Shown here: piece by piece, positions 1-10,134 of the stretch
How positions within the stretch are numbered: the first letter of the stretch is position 1
How the letters are laid out: every line of letters begins with the position of its first letter
NCBI GenBank assembly: GCA_019454045.1
Contig: SKCR01035593.1
Span: 41,776 to 105,775 of the forward strand
From: Zanthoxylum bungeanum
Lineage: Eukaryota > Streptophyta > Magnoliopsida > Sapindales > Rutaceae
Length of the DNA stretch: 64,000 bases
Direction of reading: 5' to 3'
The notes under the pieces: generated by a model
Databases searched by the model: none
Told to the model about the DNA's origin: nothing
What the model saw: only the letters and a program-made list of their open reading frames with translations
Position numbers and translations under genes: made by a program

Positions 1-309
1 CCTCCTATCATTTATATATCTTGGTGATCTAATCACAAATGATAAGAGTGCAATCTCCTTTGTCACATAGTTAATTTGTACAACAACACCATGATATGTA
101 CAAATAGTGACGCTATGGGTCATAATTGTCCAATAACCGTCTCATATCTTATCAATCCGGAACTAATCATATGGACTTTTATCATTTATATATCCCGGTA
201 ATCAAATTACAAATGATAAAAGAGCAATTTCCGTTGTCACATAGTTAATTTGTACAACAACACCATGTTCTGTACAAGTAGTGATGTTATGGGTCATAAT
301 TGTCCAACA
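1..309 (-). repeat. LTR terminal fragment of the RT2 family, with internal duplication
   Basis: The stretch matches the outer end of the RT2-type LTR (compare 11860-12017, 17320-17477 and 55300-55468) and ends in TCCAACA at 309. The last ~130 bp of the LTR occur twice, at about 7-134 and 180-309. The first copy ends in an imperfect TCCAAT, and the second has the proper terminus. In family orientation this is the U3 start of a minus-strand LTR. The rest lies outside the window, so solo LTR versus full element cannot be decided. Confidence 0.75.
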
Positions 310-771
310 CTTTTTGTCCTTAAGAACTTATTAGCCTCCGTCTCGGTGCTCTATGGATGCAACGTGGCTAACGTTCTCCCAGGATTCCTTGGATACCTCT
401 TGTTCAAGTGGCACTCTTTAACAAGATCTTGTTCAAGTGGCACTCTTTAACAAGATCTTGAACTATAAGTAGAATCTCTCTATTGACTCTAAAACAACAA
501 ATGTAGTGACTCAAGACTTATGATTTCTGAATGTTTAGAATGAACTTCAAAGCCCATTTAAATAGACATGGAAGAGTGCCTTAAGGGTACCATTTTGTTT
601 GAGGTGTAACCCTCCTAAGAGTTATACCCCTTACATGCACCATTTGGAGCCTAGGAGTGTTCCTCTAATTTGGAGGACATGTCCTAACATGTTGGTACCC
701 TTCCCATAGGGCACCACCTAATGGACATGACCCTCCTTCATCCAAACTCAATATTTAGAGAATTTACAACA
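310..771 (-). repeat. LTR fragment of family B, minus orientation
   Basis: The reverse complement of this stretch matches 51360-51800. It ends at 771 in GAATTTACAACA, the complement of the TGTTGTAAATTC terminus at 51360. Its other end abuts the LTR terminus at 309, so the RT2-family LTR appears to lie in or against it. A 29-bp unit containing GTTCAAGTGGCACTC is tandemly duplicated at about 401-458. Open frames across it are conserved with the other copy but are not supported as a gene. Confidence 0.6.
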
Positions 772-2067
772 CATGCATCTCTTTCAATTCCATATATACG
801 AGAGATTCAACAGAGCAAAACTACCATTGATTATGACTGCTCATGTCAAACTCTTGAAGAGTAATGGGGTGGTAACTCCGCCAAGCCGAAAAAGCTCGAG
901 CAGCTTAAGTCGTTGGTAGTTAAAGAGCCGGAAGTTGATGTTGATGATGGAAAGTAGAAAATCACTTGGTGTTCACTTTTCTTAAATGATGTGAGAAATT
1001 TTATCCGGTAGAAAACCATTGGATTAAATTCTTGGAGACCATCTTAATTCACATGAAGTATATATAAAAGCAACTCTTGTTTAGTGATTAAGTTGTGTTT
1101 GCTTTAATTAAATCACTAATTTTTTATTTATGAAATAAATTGATTGGGTCGTGTAGGCTCGGAATTCGAACCTACCAAAATTTGAACCGGATATGAGGCT
1201 AAATTGGTCAAACATTGCAAAATATAATGCAATGGATAGTCCGATAGTGGGTCTTGCCTGTTGGTATTTTTTTTTTTTTTTTTAAGGACAGCAGTAGAAT
1301 TATAACCAAAAATTAGGGTGTGCTGTCAACCACGTTTGTTTTGACCAAAAGAAAATTATATTATATAGCATAGCCTTAATTATTGATGGAGCTGCTTGAG
1401 GCAAAATTATTGGAAAAATCCCCATAGTAAATTTTGATGGTAAAAAATTTAAGACTTAATTGTTTGGCTCTGAATTCGAGTTCAGATGTATATTTCTTGT
1501 AAGAATATGAGGCATATGAGAGTTTTATTTGCTCCTCTTAATCCAGAACAAGTGATTTGATGATAGATTTTCCAACATTTCCCAAAAAAATATATATATA
1601 TATATATTGGAAAAGATATTAAATGTCTACTGAATTATGTAGCTTATTATCCGTCTTAAAAATATATATGATATCCGCAATTTAATGGATAGTTGATAGA
1701 TTACAAATTTGAAATCAAGTATCTGCAATGTATATTAGACATTTACATATATCAGTATCGGAAATTCATCCAACTAAAGATGATATGGTGTAATTTGCTT
1801 GTATTGAAATTAATTTTTAAAAATGTGTTGAATTGCTGATTTGTGTTAATTTTAATTTTATATGTGATAATTATATTGAAATTGATCTTCCAAACTATGT
1901 TAAATAAATTTGTATTGAATTATTAGATTTTCTATTAAATAAATCGATTTTTGCATATCAAATATCTGATTTCATATATCTGTTTCTACATTTCTAATTT
2001 TCTAATTTTAAGAATATTTAAAACATATATGAATGTATTGATGGATGGTTTCAGAAGCAACCGCAAA
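772..2067. other. AT-rich intergenic stretch, no supported gene
   Basis: There is no ORF or repeat family I can support here. A short GC-richer reading frame at 865-957 (+) looks exon-like and is discussed as a finding. There is a poly-T run near 1267-1283 and an (AT)n run near 1590-1605. The rest is low-complexity AT-rich DNA. Confidence 0.5.
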
Positions 2068-2253
2068 TATATTATAAAATACGTATAGATTATGAATCTG
2101 AGATTTGAATAAGATGTGTATATTTCAAAAATTTCGAATATCTTATTATGATGCCAGTTGTATATTATAAAATACGTATAGATTATGAATCTGAGATTTG
2201 AATAAGATGTGTATATTTCAAAAATTTCGAATATCTTATTATGATGCCAGTTG
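2068..2253. repeat. Perfect 93-bp tandem duplication
   Basis: 2068-2160 and 2161-2253 read identically by eye, each starting TATATTATAAAATACG and ending GATGCCAGTTG. The lack of divergence points to a recent duplication, or to an assembly artefact. Confidence 0.9.
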
Positions 2254-2311
2254 TTTGAAATTTATATATATATATATAAAGAAATAAAAATTATAAAGAG
2301 TTGGAACTTAG

Positions 2312-2375
2312 GAGTGTGTGTCTATTTATATAATATTAATAACGAGTGTGTGTCTATTTATATAATATTAATATT
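2312..2375. repeat. Short tandem duplication, about 32-bp period
   Basis: A 30-bp unit beginning GAGTGTGTGTCTATTTATAT occurs at 2312-2341 and again at 2344-2373. Sequence from 2376 to 2574 is AT-rich with no gene. Confidence 0.8.
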
Positions 2376-2574
2376 GCAATTAAAAAAAACATTCTCAAAC
2401 CAAAACGATGGGATCATTTTTTTTAGAAAAACCATACAACGGATGTACCACGTCATGTCACAATTGCTAAAATATTAAAAATAATTAAAAAATGGATATT
2501 AAATCACCCATGTCATTTATTAATTTATTAGTGATATCACATCATTCATATTTTTTTTTTTTGAAACACAAAAT

Positions 2575-3270
2575 TGTTAGAATATTTTATTCTAATTATG
2601 AGCTTATATTAATTGTGATACAGGTTTTAATAAAATGCTAAGATAGTTGGTTTTGTAATAGAAACTGTGAAGTCAATTGTTTGATTTAATAAAGCGGGCT
2701 GCACTCTATTATTTGATGTGTGGACATTAGAGCGAGCTTTGGAGGTGTTATGGGCTTTTGATGGGTGAGCTCATTTCACTCCATAAATTGTGAGCTAAGG
2801 TCTTCACTCTCACTCCCCTACAAAACTTACTCTATAAGCTGCCTTAATTGATTAATCTCCTCTCTCTATTATTTATGAAAATGACTTAATAATGCATTAT
2901 TAAGATAATGAAGTGATGTGAAGCTTATTTGATAAGCTTCACACCTCATCACTCTCATCACCTTTGTTGTTATAAAGGAAGCATATGTGTGAGTACATGT
3001 GCGGTGTGTGTGAGTGATTGCGGCTTTCATAAGGAAAATAAAAGGCTTAGAGGCATAAGGAAGCTTATATCAGGGCGAGTAAGTTCCTCACCATCAAGAA
3101 GTGGGGAGTGGATGGTGATCTCCTCAGTGCAACAAATCAACAGATCTAACAGAAATTTCTGCTGTATATATGGATTCTAAATCAGGTACGCTCCCTAGAT
3201 CATCTGATTAATTCATATAATTGTATTCTAAACTCTTATGTTAAAGATCATGTTCAAATAAATTCTAACA
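2575..3270 (+). repeat. RT1 5' LTR (696 bp)
   Basis: It starts TGTTAGAATATTTTATTC and ends AAATTCTAACA. Compared with the 3' LTR it lacks about 54 bp, corresponding to roughly 9570-9623. It contains a perfect 20-nt palindrome CTTAATAATGCATTATTAAG (2885-2904) and a perfect hairpin with an 11-bp stem and 3-nt loop (2918-2942). Confidence 0.95.
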
Positions 3271-3272
3271 TG

Positions 3273-3284
3273 TGGTATCAGAGC
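3273..3284 (+). other. RT1 primer-binding site
   Basis: TGGTATCAGAGC lies two bases after the 5' LTR. It is the standard plant Copia primer site complementary to the 3' end of initiator tRNA-Met, used to prime minus-strand DNA synthesis. Confidence 0.95.
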
Positions 3285-4519
3285 TTCAGGAACACAATCT
3301 TAGAATTTATGGATTTTTCATAAAGTTGAAGAAAAATCTGTTGAATTTTTCGGATGAATTTTTTATTGAATCTATTTTTTGATCTGTTGATAATTGTTAA
3401 TAATTGATCCAATTTTTAAACACATAAGGGTATTGGATTAATTATTAATTCAGATCTATAAATTTTGGGTTTTATATAAAACTGAAATACAGAGAAAATG
3501 AATCTGGATGTAGAAATCATGAGTGCATATTTAATTTTGCCTTTAAAGCAAATTATTGCTTTTGTTTTTTGAAAGTTGAAATTGTCAAAGAAGGCTGCCA
3601 ACCTTCATAAAGAAATGTCAATTGGTCTTGGCTGGGCTGCCGACACCTTCACAAAGGCTGTAAGGAGCGTGTGGCGCACGCGCGGGTAATGTTCAGATTT
3701 GGCAAATTATGTTTTGATTTATGGTTAATAGCATACAGGTTCCAACTATTATAATCTGATTCCTGGATTTCATTTTAATTTTAGTTTTATCCCAAAATTT
3801 TAAAAATGAAGTCATAATTAATTGTGTGTGACAATTTAATAGATAATTGTTATCTCATCAAGTTTATTTATACATGGGTATAAAAATTATCACTGGTTAG
3901 AGAGAATTAATTTGTGACAGATAAATATAAAGAATTAATTTATCTCATAAATTTTGTCACAATATTCAGGAATGTAATTTTGTGGATAATTCGACATCTT
4001 GTCTATAAAGAATAAAATTACATTATAAAGGTTGTTTTACACGATAATATAAGGTGTATCCCGATGTGAGAATTGCTTATAAGTTTAGTGGAACTGCAGT
4101 CACCAAAGTGACATTTTTCACTGAATCTCTTAAGTAATGACGGTCTTGCATGTTTTAGGGATGTTTCTATTTTTTGAAGTCTCCTGTCCAAATATGTGGA
4201 TTATATGTTAAATTTTAAAAATGTTACATATAAGACATATGGTTGGGAATGGACTAGTCTGAGTGGTTTATTGACCCAAATGTGGTAAACTTACGAGGAT
4301 TTGATAAGTTTCTGAATCGTCTTATATGAAGAATTTTTAATTACATATTGTATATTCTTCCCAAAGGTGTTTATACAGTGATGTGCTAAAATTCTTGATA
4401 TAATACTCTTTTATGACTTGGAGTATTTATTATATTGTTTTGTGCTTAAACTAAAGAATTGCATTGTTATTTGTTTTTCAGTCATATTTTCAGTTAACAA
4501 CAACACTGTGACTATAGAG
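3285..4519 (+). other. RT1 untranslated leader
   Basis: This is the sequence between the primer site and the first plausible gag ATG (4520). It is AT-rich, with a short GC-rich patch around 3675-3690. The ORFs on either strand are short and match nothing I recognise. A leader of about 1.2 kb is long but not unusual for plant Copia elements. Confidence 0.6.
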
Positions 4520-5600
4520 ATGTTGACTGGCTCCAATTTTAAAGTGTGGAAGAGAGATGTGCAGTTGGCTATGGAATTAGCAAATATAGATCTTGCTATG
4601 AATACTCCTAAGCCAGCTGATATTAATCCGTACTGATACGGATAAGCAGCTGCATACAGTATGGCATAAGTCAAATCGCATGTGCTATTTGACTATAAAG
4701 AGATCTATTCCTGAGCATTTGCTAAGTGGTCTTCCAGAAACCTCTATAGCAAAAGATTTCCTGACAGCAGTATCTGAAAGATATAAAGTCTCAATCAATG
4801 CAGAAATTGATACCCTTCTGAAGCAATTATACTCAATGAAGTATAATGGTAATGGAGGTGTTAGGGAGTACATTTTGAAGATGGTCCATATTCAGAATAA
4901 GCTGAAAAATCTTAACATTGTTCTTCCTGATGCTTGCATTGTCCATCAAGCATTGAATACTCTACCTACAGAGTTTGGTACAATTATAACTACTTACAAT
5001 TCGAGGGAAGAACCGTGGAATGTTAATGATTTCATTGCCATATGTGTTGCTGAGGAAGAGAAACTTAAGGCAAGGCATACAGATACATCTCTAATTATTT
5101 CTAAGCCTCGCAAGAAAGGTAAGAAATCTAATTTTTCAGCTTTTGGTAATGTTCAGAATTACAATATAACTGGTCAGACAAATATTGTGGGTGTTACTAA
5201 AGTTTTCTTCAAGAAAGAACTTAAATGTTTATTTTGTAAAAATAAAGGGCATAAGAAGTCAGAGTGTTCCAGGTATAAAGTTTGGTTAGAGAAACATGGG
5301 CATACAGGTAACTCCTTGGTTTTTGTTGTATGTGAATCCAATTATGTTAATGCCACATCCAGTTCTTGGTGGCTTGACAGTGGAGCAACTAATCACGTTG
5401 CTTTCACATTGCAGGGATTCATAAATAATAGGAAACCAAATAAGGATGAGTTCAAGCTCGTAGTTGGCAACAATAAATTGGTGGATGTACATTATGTTGG
5501 AGATGTTTGTTAAAAACTAGACTTCAATTATGAACTTATTTTGACAAGTGTTTTGTATATACCATCTTTTAGACGAAACATGATCTCACTATCTGTACTC
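4520..5600 (+). pseudogene. gag: RT1 gag and protease, broken
   Basis: The frame from ATG 4520 begins MLTGSNFKVWKRDV, the usual start of Copia gag (UBN2-type domain). A one-base shift near 4636 moves the frame to the ORF running to 5511. A retroviral zinc knuckle CX2CX4HX4C (CLFCKNKGHKKSEC) is encoded at about 5226-5267. The aspartic protease active site appears as WWLDSGATNHV, with its Asp codon at 5376-5378. A TAA at 5511-5513 interrupts the same frame, which then continues into the pre-integrase part. Gag packages the RNA and protease cleaves the polyprotein. Neither can be made intact here. Confidence 0.9.
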
Positions 5601-6720
5601 GACAAACAAGGTTATGGTTTTGAGTTTAATACAGGTTATGTATCTGTATATTCCAACTTAAATAAAGTTAGCCATTGTGTTTTGTCATACGGTTTGTACA
5701 GTCTCTGTTTGGCATCAAGTGAAGTCTATTCCAATTCATATAATGTTGAACAAATTTCCAAAAGACCCTTAATAAAGGAAAAGTCATCCATGTTGTGGCA
5801 TAAAAGACTTGGCAACATTTCTAGGGAAAGAGTAGAAAGGTTAATAAAGTATGATATCATACATACTCTTGACTTCAGTGACCTAGAAACATGTGTTGAC
5901 TATTGTAAGGGTAAACTAACCAAAATAAAGAAAAAGGAATCCACTCGTAGCTCCGACTTTTTACAAATTATTCATACAGACATAAGTGGACCTTATTCAC
6001 CCACAATTTGCAATAATAAGTATTATATAAAATTCATTGATGATTATTTCCCGATATGAATATCTATACTTGATTAAAGAAAATTCTGAAGCCCTTGATA
6101 AATTCAAGATCTTCAAGACTGAAGTTGAGAAACAGTTGGGAAAAAATTATCAAGATTGTTAGGTCTGACCGGGGTGGTGAGTATTATGGTAAACATGGGG
6201 TCAGTGGATAAATAAAGGGACCGTTTGCCAGATACTTAGAAGACTGTGGAATAGTAAGTCAATTTACTATGCCAGGTAGTCCTGAACAGAATGGTGTGGC
6301 TGAAAGGCGGAATCGCACCCTTCAAGAGATGATAAGGAGTATGATGTCTAGAACTAATCTCACAGACTTCCTTTGGGGTAAGGCAATTAAAACGACCTTA
6401 TACATCTCAATAGAGTTCCAAGTAAGTCTGTTTCTAGAACTCCTTTTGAAATATGGACTGGTAGGAAACCTAGCATGAGTCACCTCCGTGTTTGGGGATG
6501 TCCTTCAGAAGTACGCCTTTATAATCCCATTGAAGGTAATTTGCAATCCAGATCTACTCGTTGCTTTTTCATATAGGATACATTGATCATTCTAAAGGCT
6601 ATAAATTTTACTATAGAGAATGGGGTTATAGGATTTTAGAATCACAAACAGCTAAGTTCTTGGAATTTGATGTGGCTGATAAAGATAATCATACAGAAAT
6701 CTCAAATCAATGACAACATA
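5601..6720 (+). pseudogene. pol: RT1 GAG-pre-integrase and integrase, broken
   Basis: The pre-integrase HxxC-type zinc region (LWHKRLGNIS near 5795) is followed by the integrase core. The first acidic residue lies in HTDISGPY (Asp about 5979-5981), the second in RSDRGGEYY (about 6167), and the third in the PEQNGVAERRN segment (about 6281-6312). Frameshifts occur near 6055, 6150 and 6410. The C-terminal part continues through WGCPSEVRLYNP to about 6700. Integrase joins the cDNA to the target. All three catalytic positions are readable, but no single frame contains them. Confidence 0.9.
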
Positions 6721-6959
6721 CCAAAATTTTTCATATACATATACCTATACAGTGAGACCTTGGAACCTACATCTGCAACTAATCTAGTTATGGAGGAGGA
6801 ACCCATACAGATAAACGAGGTTCTGCCATTACATGATATATCTATAGAGGTTCCATTAAGAAGGTCAACTAGAGTAAGATGGTCTACGGTTCCCTCTGAT
6901 TATGAAGTTTATCTAAATGAGATTGATTATGACATAAGCCATTGAACTGATCCAACAAC

Positions 6960-7868
6960 TTTTAAAGAAGCTGTTTCTAGTTCTCAATCCGATCTTTGGT
7001 GGAATGCAATGAGAGATGAAATGCAATCTATGAGATATAATGGTGTGTGGGAGCTTGTTGAATTACCTGAAGGCTGTAGACCTATTGGTTGTAAATGGGT
7101 CTATAAGACCAAGAAAGACTCCAAAGGGAATATTGATAGGTTTAAGGCCAGATTAATTGCCAAGGGATTTACTCAGAGAGGAGGAATTGATTATTTTGAA
7201 ACTTTTTTTCCCGTATCTTCTAAAGATACATTTAGAGTAATCATGGCACTAGTAGCTCATTATGATTTAGAGCTACATCAGATGGATGTTAAAACTGCAT
7301 TCATAAATGGAGAATTAAACGAAGAGGTCTATATGGTACAACCTGAAGGATTTCAGAAAGATGGTGAAAACTATCTTGTTTGTAGACTTAAAAAGTCTAT
7401 TTATGGTTTGAAACAAGCCTCACGACAGTGGTACCTAAAGTTTGACAATATAATCTCCTCTTTAGGCTTTGTGGAAAGTAAAGTTGATAGATGTATATAT
7501 ATATCAAGATCAGTGGGAGCAAATATATCTTTCTATTTCTCTATGTAGATGATATTTTGCTTGCATGTAACGATCTAGGAATGCTGCATGAGGTAAAGCA
7601 GTTATTGTCTAGACATTTTGATATGAAAGATCTTGGAGAAGCATATTTTGTTATGGGTATTGAAATCTACATCGATAGAACTCGAAAGGTATTAGGTCTC
7701 TCTCAGAAAGCATACATTGAGCGGATACTGAAGAGATTCAGTATGCATGATTGTAAATCTTGGGATATGCCAATTGCTAAAAGTGATAAATTGAGCCTGG
7801 CACAGTCACCTGAGAATGAGGTTGAGAGAGAGTCTATGAAGGCAGTGCCATATGCTAGTGCAGTATGA
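6960..7868 (+). pseudogene. pol: RT1 reverse transcriptase, broken
   Basis: This is a Copia-type RT with the expected blocks: KWVYKTKKDSKGNIDRFKAR, the QMDVKTAFINGEL palm motif and YGLKQASRQWY. The catalytic YVDD is at 7542-7553. A frameshift near 7535-7548 separates the first ORF (to 7548) from the second (7491-7868), so YVDD is in a different frame from the upstream palm. Upstream linker sequence 6760-6945 contains the RRSTRVRWSTVPSDY block typical of the integrase-RT junction. Confidence 0.92.
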
Positions 7869-8531
7869 AGCCTGATGTATTCACAGGTATGCACTAGACC
7901 TGACATTGCATTTGCAGTTGGTGTACTAGGAAGATTTTTATCTAATCCCGGAAATGAACATTGGACTGCTACCAAGAGAGTTTTTTGGTATCTTAAGGGG
8001 ACTAAAGATTACATGTTGACATACAGAAAGGTTGAGAATCTTGAACTAGTAGGGTATACAGACTCAGACTTTGCTGGTTGTTCAAATGATATGAAATCTA
8101 CCTCAGGATATGTGTTTATGCTAGCAGATGGAACTATATCTTGGAAAAGTGTCAAGCAGACACTAGTATCTTCTTCCAAAATACATGATGAGTTTGTAGC
8201 ATGTTTTGGTGCAGAGTCACAGGCTGTTTGGCTACAAAATCTCATTAAAGAAATGTCAGTTTTTGACTCTATTTCTAGACCTATAAGGTTATATTGTGAT
8301 AATCTTTCAGCTGTATTATTTGCAAAAAATAATAAGAATATCACTGGGTCAAAACATATGGAGGTAAAATACTTGGCAATTAAAGAGCTAGTTAGAAAGG
8401 TGACATTATTGTAGAGCATATCGGTACAGATGATATGATTGTTGATCCTTTGACCAAAGGTCTTAGACCCATTGTTTTTGTAAAGCATGTTGCTTGTATG
8501 GGTTTGGTAAAGTCTTTTGATACCTTAGGTT
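7869..8531 (+). pseudogene. pol: RT1 RNase H, broken
   Basis: The frame follows a stop at 7866-7868. The RNase H core has GYTDSDFAG (acidic residues at about 8061-8069), KSTSGYVF and YCDNLSAV. Where Copia RNase H normally has a ...TEAEF/Y... block, this copy reads SSKIHDEF, so the usual glutamate appears to be replaced. A frameshift near 8399 leads to the C-terminus (VDPLTKGLRP... to a TAG near 8531). RNase H removes the RNA strand during reverse transcription. Confidence 0.9.
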
Positions 8532-9123
8532 AGTGGGAGGCATCATTGCTCTATGTTATTTTATTTGTACATTCGTACATGTATTTTGTATATTTTGCAA
8601 TGATTATCTATAAAGGTGCATCTTCATTGGAAGATATTAATATTTATTATTTGATATATCATTGTGTAAAGTCTTATGATGTGTGTCAATCATAAGCATC
8701 GGCTTGGGGCATAAGGTTATAAAACCTTGTTGGTATGTCTTGTGACACATAAATTTTATCTCGAGATAATAAAGTAATAAAAGACATACATGCTTATTAT
8801 TTAAGCCTTGATTTCTCATGTGGCCTGGGCAGCATAAAAATTGGTGACTGATAATAGAAAATAGCACATGTATTTTAGATCATAAAGTGGGTGTTATTGT
8901 ATCTTACTGCTCTATCTCATATTGTTCATGTCGATAAGGTTGTTTGATATACGTGACCATGGAAGGGACTATATTGCATTATAATGTAGGCACCACCATG
9001 ATTCTATATCTACGGTCTTATTGGACGGAATGATATACTAGAGTTGTTTTTTAACCAATATTGGATCCATAAAGTTTTCTTAGCATTAAAACATCCACAA
9101 TTGATATCGCCCAAGTGGGAGAA
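8532..9123 (+). other. RT1 3' untranslated region and polypurine tract
   Basis: This non-coding stretch lies between the pol stop and the 3' LTR. It ends in AAGTGGGAGAA (about 9113-9123), immediately before TGTTAG, where plus-strand DNA synthesis would be primed. Confidence 0.85.
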
Positions 9124-9875
9124 TGTTAGAATATTTTATTCTAATTATGGCCTTATATTAATTGTGATACAGATTTTAATAAAGTGCTAAGATAATTGGT
9201 TTTGTAATAGAAACTGTGAAGGCCAATTGTTTGATCTAATAAAGCGGGCTGCACTCTATTATTTGATGTGTGCACATTAGAGCGGGCTTTGGAGGTGTTA
9301 TGGGCTTTTGATGGGTGAGCTCATTACACTCTATAAATTGTGAGCTAAGGTCTCACTCTCACTCCCCTACAAAGCTTACTCTATAAGCTACCTTGATTGA
9401 TTAATCTCATCTATCTCTATTATTTATGAAAATGACTTAATAATGCATTATTAATATAATGAAGTGATGTGAAGCTTATTTGATAAGCGTCACACCTCAT
9501 CACTCTCATCACCTTTGTTTTTATAAAGGAAGCATATGTGTGAGTACATGTGCTGTGTGTGTGAGTTATTGTCGAGAGCAACATAAAGGAAAAATAAAGA
9601 GAGAATAGTGAAAGAAAGAATCATAGGCTTTCATAAGGAAAATAAAAGTCTTAGAGGCATAAGGAAGTTTATATCAGGGTGAGTAAGTTTCTCACCATCA
9701 AGAAGTGGGGAGCAGAGGGTGATCTCCTCAGTGCAACAAATCAACAGATCTAACAGAAATTTCCGCTGCAGATATGGATTCTAAATCAGGTACGCTCCCT
9801 GGATCATCCGATTAATTCATATAATTTTATTCTAAGCTCTTGTGTTAAAGATCCTGTTGCAAATAAATTCTAACA
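9124..9875 (+). repeat. RT1 3' LTR (752 bp)
   Basis: It is similar to 2575-3270 with scattered substitutions and an extra ~54-bp block at about 9570-9623. The right TSD copy AAAAT follows at 9876-9880. Confidence 0.95.
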
Positions 9876-9888
9876 AAAATTACTCGGC

Positions 9889-10134
9889 CATTTTTTTAAT
9901 ACAATCAATTGGAAAAGTAACAAATCTCTTATTCCGTAAATTAATGCAATAGCTTAAGACCTAAGTTGAGATCCTCATATCACGTGTATAAAAGTTCCAT
10001 TATAATAAATATGATATATGGAAAGTAAAACGATGGGGGCATTCATTAATACAATCTGCTGGGAAAGTAGCAAATCTCTTATCTTGTAAATTAATGAAAT
10101 AGTTTAAGACATAAGTAGAGTTCGTCTTATCCCA
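9889..10134. repeat. 150-bp tandem repeat, second copy split by RT2
   Basis: Copy 1 (about 9889-10038) and copy 2 (starting about 10040) share AATACAATC, AGTA(A/G)CAAATCTCTTAT and GTAAATTAATG at 150-bp spacing. Copy 2 stops at 10134, where RT2 begins. Its remainder (TATAAGATTTTCATTATA and ACAACATATATGG) resumes at 17483, after RT2, matching the end of copy 1. Confidence 0.8.

Larger units (their letters stand above)
2575..9875 (+). mobile_element. RT1: full-length, decayed Ty1/Copia LTR retrotransposon
   Basis: It has two LTRs (2575-3270 and 9124-9875), both TGTTAG...CTAACA, a tRNA-Met primer site right after the 5' LTR and a polypurine tract just before the 3' LTR. A 5-bp TSD AAAAT flanks it (2570-2574 and 9876-9880). 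The internal domain order is gag, protease, integrase, RT, RNase H, which defines Ty1/Copia. Coding is broken by frameshifts near 4636, 6055, 6150, 6410, 7535, 7870 and 8399 and by stops such as 5511-5513, so it is non-functional. The complete structure makes the superfamily call secure. The lineage within Copia is not assigned. Confidence 0.95.

Noticed and set aside
8009..8488. A 159-codon minus-strand ORF
   Set aside because: It is a shadow of the RT1 RNase H frame on the other strand.
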